Below, piece by piece: positions 60,220-64,000 of a DNA stretch of 64,000 bases (positions are counted from its first letter, which is position 1; each line of letters opens with the position of its first letter). The notes below the pieces were generated by a model. It ran no database searches, had not been told where the DNA came from, and saw only the letters and a program-made list of their open reading frames with translations. This DNA is from Mesocentrotus franciscanus (taxonomy: Eukaryota; Echinodermata; Echinoidea; Camarodonta; Strongylocentrotidae): the NCBI GenBank assembly GCA_037976565.1, contig CP137666.1, forward strand, positions 56,600,740-56,664,739, written 5' to 3'. A program made the translations under genes and the position numbers.

Positions 60220-60873
60220 ATGGCTGGACGAGTTGTGCTATTCATCTATTACCTGAGTATGGAAGTACTCACAGTATTAGCATCTCCAAAGTATTCATCA
60301 TTAACTTTGGGAATCATTCTCACTTCTGAGGATAACATGTTTGGTGCTCCACACATGCTTCCCGCGGTCGACATCGCACTGGAAAAGATCACGAAGAATG
60401 ACGACATCGGCATCGATTTGGCGAACTACGTCTTGCGGAAGACAGTCGACTCCTGTGACAATGGCACAATCATGATCGCTCCTGCAGAAGCGGCTGAGCT
60501 GTACCTCTGCGACAATGTCAGCGTATTCTTTGGTCCTTCGTGTTCAGAGGAAACCTCAGAAGTCGCTGACTTGGCTGCATATTGGCGGTTGCCTGTCCTT
60601 AGCGCCGTCGCCATTGACGTCAAACTCGACGAGAAGGCAAGATTCCGGACGGTAACAAGGACATCGTTTGTGGCATCGCATCTCGGGAAGCAGCTGTTAA
60701 AGTCCTTAAGAGGTTCCAATGGGCTCATGGTGCCTTGTTGTACTCAGAAGGAATAATTTTCCACGAAATGGTGCTAGGCATAATGATGGGGCTAAATATG
60801 TATGACATAACTTTTTTCCCGTTTCTTATTGAAGACCGACTTGAAATCGTAGATATCTTCAAGAAATTCAGAG
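60220..60873 (+). pseudogene. ANF-receptor-fold ectodomain, first exon, frameshifted
   Basis: It opens with a signal-peptide-like MAGRVVLFIYYLSMEVLTVL (an in-frame ATG also lies at 60178). A ligand-binding fold of the natriuretic peptide receptor / receptor guanylyl cyclase type follows: LTLGIILTSEDNMFGAPHML, LRKTVDSCDNGTIMIAPAEA, VFFGPSCSEETSEVADLAAY. At 60673-60682 the pentamer GCATC occurs twice in tandem; the frame shifts there. In the next frame the protein resumes with KVLKRFQWAHGALLYSEGII and runs to a GTATGT donor at 60874, in phase 1 like the paralogue at 62668. The frame would close if one pentamer were absent, so this is either a young pseudogene or a sequencing/assembly error. No later exons were recognised before the next paralogue. 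An NPR-C-like or orphan receptor is also possible. Confidence 0.68.
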
Positions 60874-61017
60874 GTATGTATCATTTCCTGTTAGTAATCT
60901 ATTATACTCAGGTGCATTACATCGGAATTTTTGTCCATTATGCAGTTACTACGAAATTCCGTTTAATAGTAGTTTATTGCCCCCTTCTCTTTAGTTCATG
61001 CCATTTTTAAACACTCT

Positions 61018-61148
61018 GGGCCCCGTATTACAAAGAGTTGATATCAATCGCAACTATGTACATAAGAGATAGGAGACTGCAAACTTGAGATCGATTGGAG
61101 AACTTACGATTGATTTGGATCAATCGTAACTCTTTGTAAGACGGGGCC
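61018..61148. mobile_element. short foldback MITE, GGGCCCCGT ends
   Basis: The ends are GGGCCCCGTATTACAAAGAG and, in reverse, GGCCCCGTCTTACAAAGAG. The inner arms share GATNNNATCAATCG-like sequence. It has the same type of termini as 8163-8321. Confidence 0.88.
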
Positions 61149-61293
61149 ATGGTATACTTTATTAATGCCCAACAAGAACTGAAAACGGTGATATTTAGGG
61201 TTATTGGGCATAAGACGTGACATTGTGGATAGTACGGGTTGTGAAATAATTTCTAACAGTAGTTCCTTGAGTTTTTAATATCGAAATCCCCAG

Positions 61294-61363
61294 GGGGTGT
61301 TTCACCAAGCTTTAAAATTGATGTTTAAGATTGAAATCAATTTTAATTGATGAAACGCCACCC
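61294..61363. mobile_element. 70-bp foldback MITE
   Basis: The left end GGGGTGTTTCACCAAGC pairs with the right end, reversed, GGGTGGCGTTTCATCAA. The inner part AAATTGAT pairs with ATCAATTTT. The GTGTTTCAC end resembles the outer element at 2003-3048. Confidence 0.75.
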
Positions 61364-62667
61364 AGAGACCACAAGGCTACTTTTCTCGCAAACACAATCA
61401 TAATGGAAATATTGACCACGTATGGGCCTTAGTCGTGCGAAAATCATATATTGCACTTGTCTTTTTCCAGGCTGTCGATAGTTTTCGAGGTTCGTACGAT
61501 AGTTGAAAGCTCATGTCACATTTTTTTCGATTTTATTCCTCACATCCAAATGATGAAGAAGTCGGTCTCATCGATGATTTGATTTCGTCAACATCGCGTA
61601 GAAATTCTTATGCGACATACGTGTTCATGTCCGAGATCCGAATGAGGATAAAGTCCTCTTTAAAAAAAAGTTAAGTTGAGTTAAGAACAGCGTTTAGAAG
61701 GACATCTGCTGATCTCCTCTCATGTTCTATATTTCAAAAAATTCAATTCAAAAGTACGTTTATTGGACATGACTTCATTGAGGAACGATGTAGGAAAACT
61801 TCACATTCACACCAAATCATATGTCGTTATCAAGTTAACCATGATGAATGTATAGAGATTAATTGCAAACTGGATGAAATTGTATATATGAACAAACACC
61901 GGAATCAATCTTATGTAAAAGTAGGCTTCATCATTGCCATGAGTAATGAATCTCTATCTCTCAACCCCCTCTCTCTCTCTCTTAAAAAATCTTTACAATT
62001 CATTATCCTAGTATATCAATGTAATATGAGCAACGATTTGTATTCATGTCACATTCTGTTCGCTTGAATCCGGTTATTTAAGTAGAACGGAGTAATTGGC
62101 GACGTGTCTACATTACTCAAGTTTTTTTCCCCGAGGATATTTACTTTTCCAGTTTACACAAGCTATCTGATACCGTAGAAGTGTCAGAGAAATCATCCAT
62201 CTTCAGACGATCTAGACAGAATTTTAAATCAATTATCATGATCACTGTAGTTTTCACAAAATCATTTATCCGGACAAGCCGGATGGAAAAGAGAACGAGA
62301 GAAAATCAATAGTTTAGATGGTATAGTATCTCCATTTGATCGTGCTTACAATTTCCATTTCCGTAGTGACACTGTGGTGCTTTAATGACAAACGTTGGTG
62401 AGACGTTAACATAAGGACACTTTTAATCCATGATTCAAGACAATGACAGTGACAAAAGAATATTTTCATAGATTGAGCCTTGGTCACGTTTCCGCTTTTC
62501 CCTTGATTATATTCAGTTGATAACGAAGAAGACAAAAAAATAGTCGATGAGCGCTTCATGCGTACAATGCTTGTCCAAGTCATTTGCAGCTAAAAGAACA
62601 CATTCCAAGCTTACAGTTGTATTCTTTCTCTTGACAAGCGTAGAGGTAGATCGCAATTATCGAAATC

Positions 62668-63337
62668 ATGAATTTTGCAAAACACATTCTTACTCTGGTT
62701 TATCTTAATTTATGCGGTCATTGTTCGAGTGAAAATGTTCATCTTGGTATTATAGTTACCAAGCCACCACATTATTTTAGTGAGATTCATACGAGACCAT
62801 CTATGGACATCGCAATACAGACTATTCATGTTATGGTCCAAGATGGTCTATTGTCACCTAACATCTCCATGGCATACATCATGAGAGAGACCGTAGATTC
62901 ATGCGATAGCTACACTTCAATGATAGCTCCTGCAGTAGCGGCAGACTTCAAGTTTACTGAGTCGGTTACAACGATCATTGGTCCTTCATGCTCTGAAGAG
63001 CTGGAAAGGGTGGCGGATCTTGCAGCCTACTGGGATCTTTCCATCATCACGCCAAGTGCCATTGCTGTAGATTTGGATGATAAACTCCACTACAGTACTG
63101 TCATCAGAGCGTCGTACAGAGCCTCGCAGTACGTTTCCTTACTTCAAGAAATGTTCAGGGTATTTCAGTGGAAACATGGATCGGTTCTGTACCAGACTTG
63201 CTGCTCTTTTCGGTGGCTAGGAGCTGCGGTGGAACGGACAGCAGGAGATGGGGTAATGAAGAAGTTTTATCCGTTTAAAATCACTGGAGAAGCTTCGATT
63301 CCTCTTGCTCTAAGAAAAGCTCTTAAACATTCGACAG
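62668..63337 (+). CDS. ANF-receptor-fold ectodomain, first exon (receptor guanylyl cyclase / natriuretic receptor-like)
   Basis: An intact 223-codon first exon. Residues 1 to about 21 (MNFAKHILTLVYLNLCGHCS) look like a signal peptide. Then come HLGIIVTKPP, IMRETVDSCDSYTSMIAPAV and IIGPSCSEELERVADLAAYW (about 103-122), a block typical of the periplasmic-binding-protein fold in natriuretic peptide receptors and receptor guanylyl cyclases. RVFQWKHGSVLYQTCC follows. The exon ends at a GTGAGT donor at 63338 in phase 1. It shares long blocks with the neighbour at 60220-60873, including the same exon end, so the two are tandem paralogues. Such ectodomains bind extracellular peptides and signal through cGMP when a cyclase domain is attached; no membrane or cyclase exon is inside the window, so the signalling output is inferred. 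Incomplete at the window edge. Confidence 0.75.
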
Positions 63338-64000
63338 GTGAGTTCAGTCCAAACCAAGTCATTCAAAGATAATTAAATGTCTTATTGAATGATGCATTTA
63401 TTATTCTGCCTTCATTAAATGGAGAACGAAAGAAAGATTGATGAATTTTTTGTTAGAGCTTTTCAAAAACAAATTTGCTTTAATAAATTTGCTCTATATT
63501 TCTGTCTTTGACGTTTTCTCATTTCATACATTTCCACCAGGTTTTTATTAGTCATGCAAATTGAAGGTGTTATGTTTTACCTAGAATTTATAATGTCAGT
63601 CATGTCACCTCTTTAGGTTACATTTTTGTATTAACCTGTTTCTTAGCAATGTGTCACGACGTTCATTATTTTGCTCATTTCAATCACCAAGGCACTCATC
63701 ATCTATTCCTAAAATCTTCACAAACACTCGTAAACAAATACGCACACACGCTATCCATATATTGCTTAAGAATTAATTGTTATACATTCCCATTGAAATT
63801 TGAGTCTTGTCTTTTTCACAATTCTTTGTAAATAAATGAACCATCTTGTCAATTTTCTGAACCAGTAAAATCCATTTGTGAAATCACTATTGCGTAAGAT
63901 TATATTGATCTAACCATACACTTTTACCCGTATATGATTTTGAAGAGCTCGTACAGATAAATTATGAACGTTTTAATTTGGATATATTTCTTCCACTGCT
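63338..64000. other. start of the intron after the second receptor exon
   Basis: It begins with a GTGAGT donor. No further exon was recognised to the window end. Confidence 0.5.

Larger units (their letters stand above)
60874..62667. other. between the two receptor paralogues; two MITEs, no exon recognised
   Basis: No transmembrane or cyclase exon was seen. It carries foldback elements at 61018-61148 and 61294-61363 and a CT tract at 61967-61983. Confidence 0.5.

Noticed and set aside
62314..62583. 89-codon minus-strand frame upstream of the second receptor exon
   Set aside because: No motif, and it lies in the likely promoter region of the plus-strand gene.

Overview
This window is eukaryotic nuclear DNA from an animal. 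It is AT-rich and gene-sparse, with split genes, canonical GT/AG splice sites and a dense load of inverted-repeat elements, SINEs and LINE fragments. The gene content (an angiotensin-converting-enzyme-like peptidase, a heparan-sulfate-3-O-sulfotransferase-like enzyme, natriuretic-peptide-receptor/guanylyl-cyclase-like ectodomains) and the repeat style (many foldback MITEs, L2/CR1-like LINE tails) suggest an invertebrate deuterostome, most likely a sea urchin or other echinoderm. The taxon is inference; no species-specific marker was identified.

Layout. Positions 1-34,900 show no convincing host gene. They hold a nested TTAA-flanked element (2003-3048) with a second family member at 16380-17108, a cluster of foldback elements at 7.3-8.9 kb, a broken L2/CR1-like LINE (10.6-11.6 kb), a tRNA-derived SINE (about 12.8-13.0 kb), a hAT-type element with an 8-bp target duplication (17277-18606), several tandem repeats (22.9, 25.9 and 26.3 kb), and a SINE split by a second hAT-like element (31.4-32.1 kb).

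Positions 34,910-47,584 (minus strand) carry the main gene: a complete single-domain ACE-like zinc dipeptidyl carboxypeptidase in 13 exons. All splice phases are consistent, giving about 655 residues, with HEMGH plus a downstream glutamate and all three family disulfides. Its last exon encodes an unusual Trp/Tyr/Phe heptad tail instead of a membrane anchor. The introns have taken up a SINE, a LINE 3' end, a Tc1/mariner-like element and a palindromic minisatellite.

Positions 50,723-52,483 (plus) carry a single-exon Golgi sulfotransferase of the HS3ST type. A run of exactly 500 N interrupts it, but the flanks share 10 bases and the gap is probably artificial. Several conserved PAPS-binding lysines are missing. 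Positions 53,630-58,904 (minus) hold a degenerate tandem copy of the ACE gene: five decayed exons in collinear order, with the catalytic exon missing.

Positions 60,220-63,337 (plus) hold two tandem first exons of ANF-receptor-fold ectodomains, probably receptor guanylyl cyclase or natriuretic peptide receptor relatives. The first is broken by a 5-bp tandem duplication; the second is intact to its splice donor, and its remaining exons lie beyond the window. ACE and natriuretic-type receptors both act in peptide signalling, but nothing in the sequence shows that these neighbours are functionally linked.
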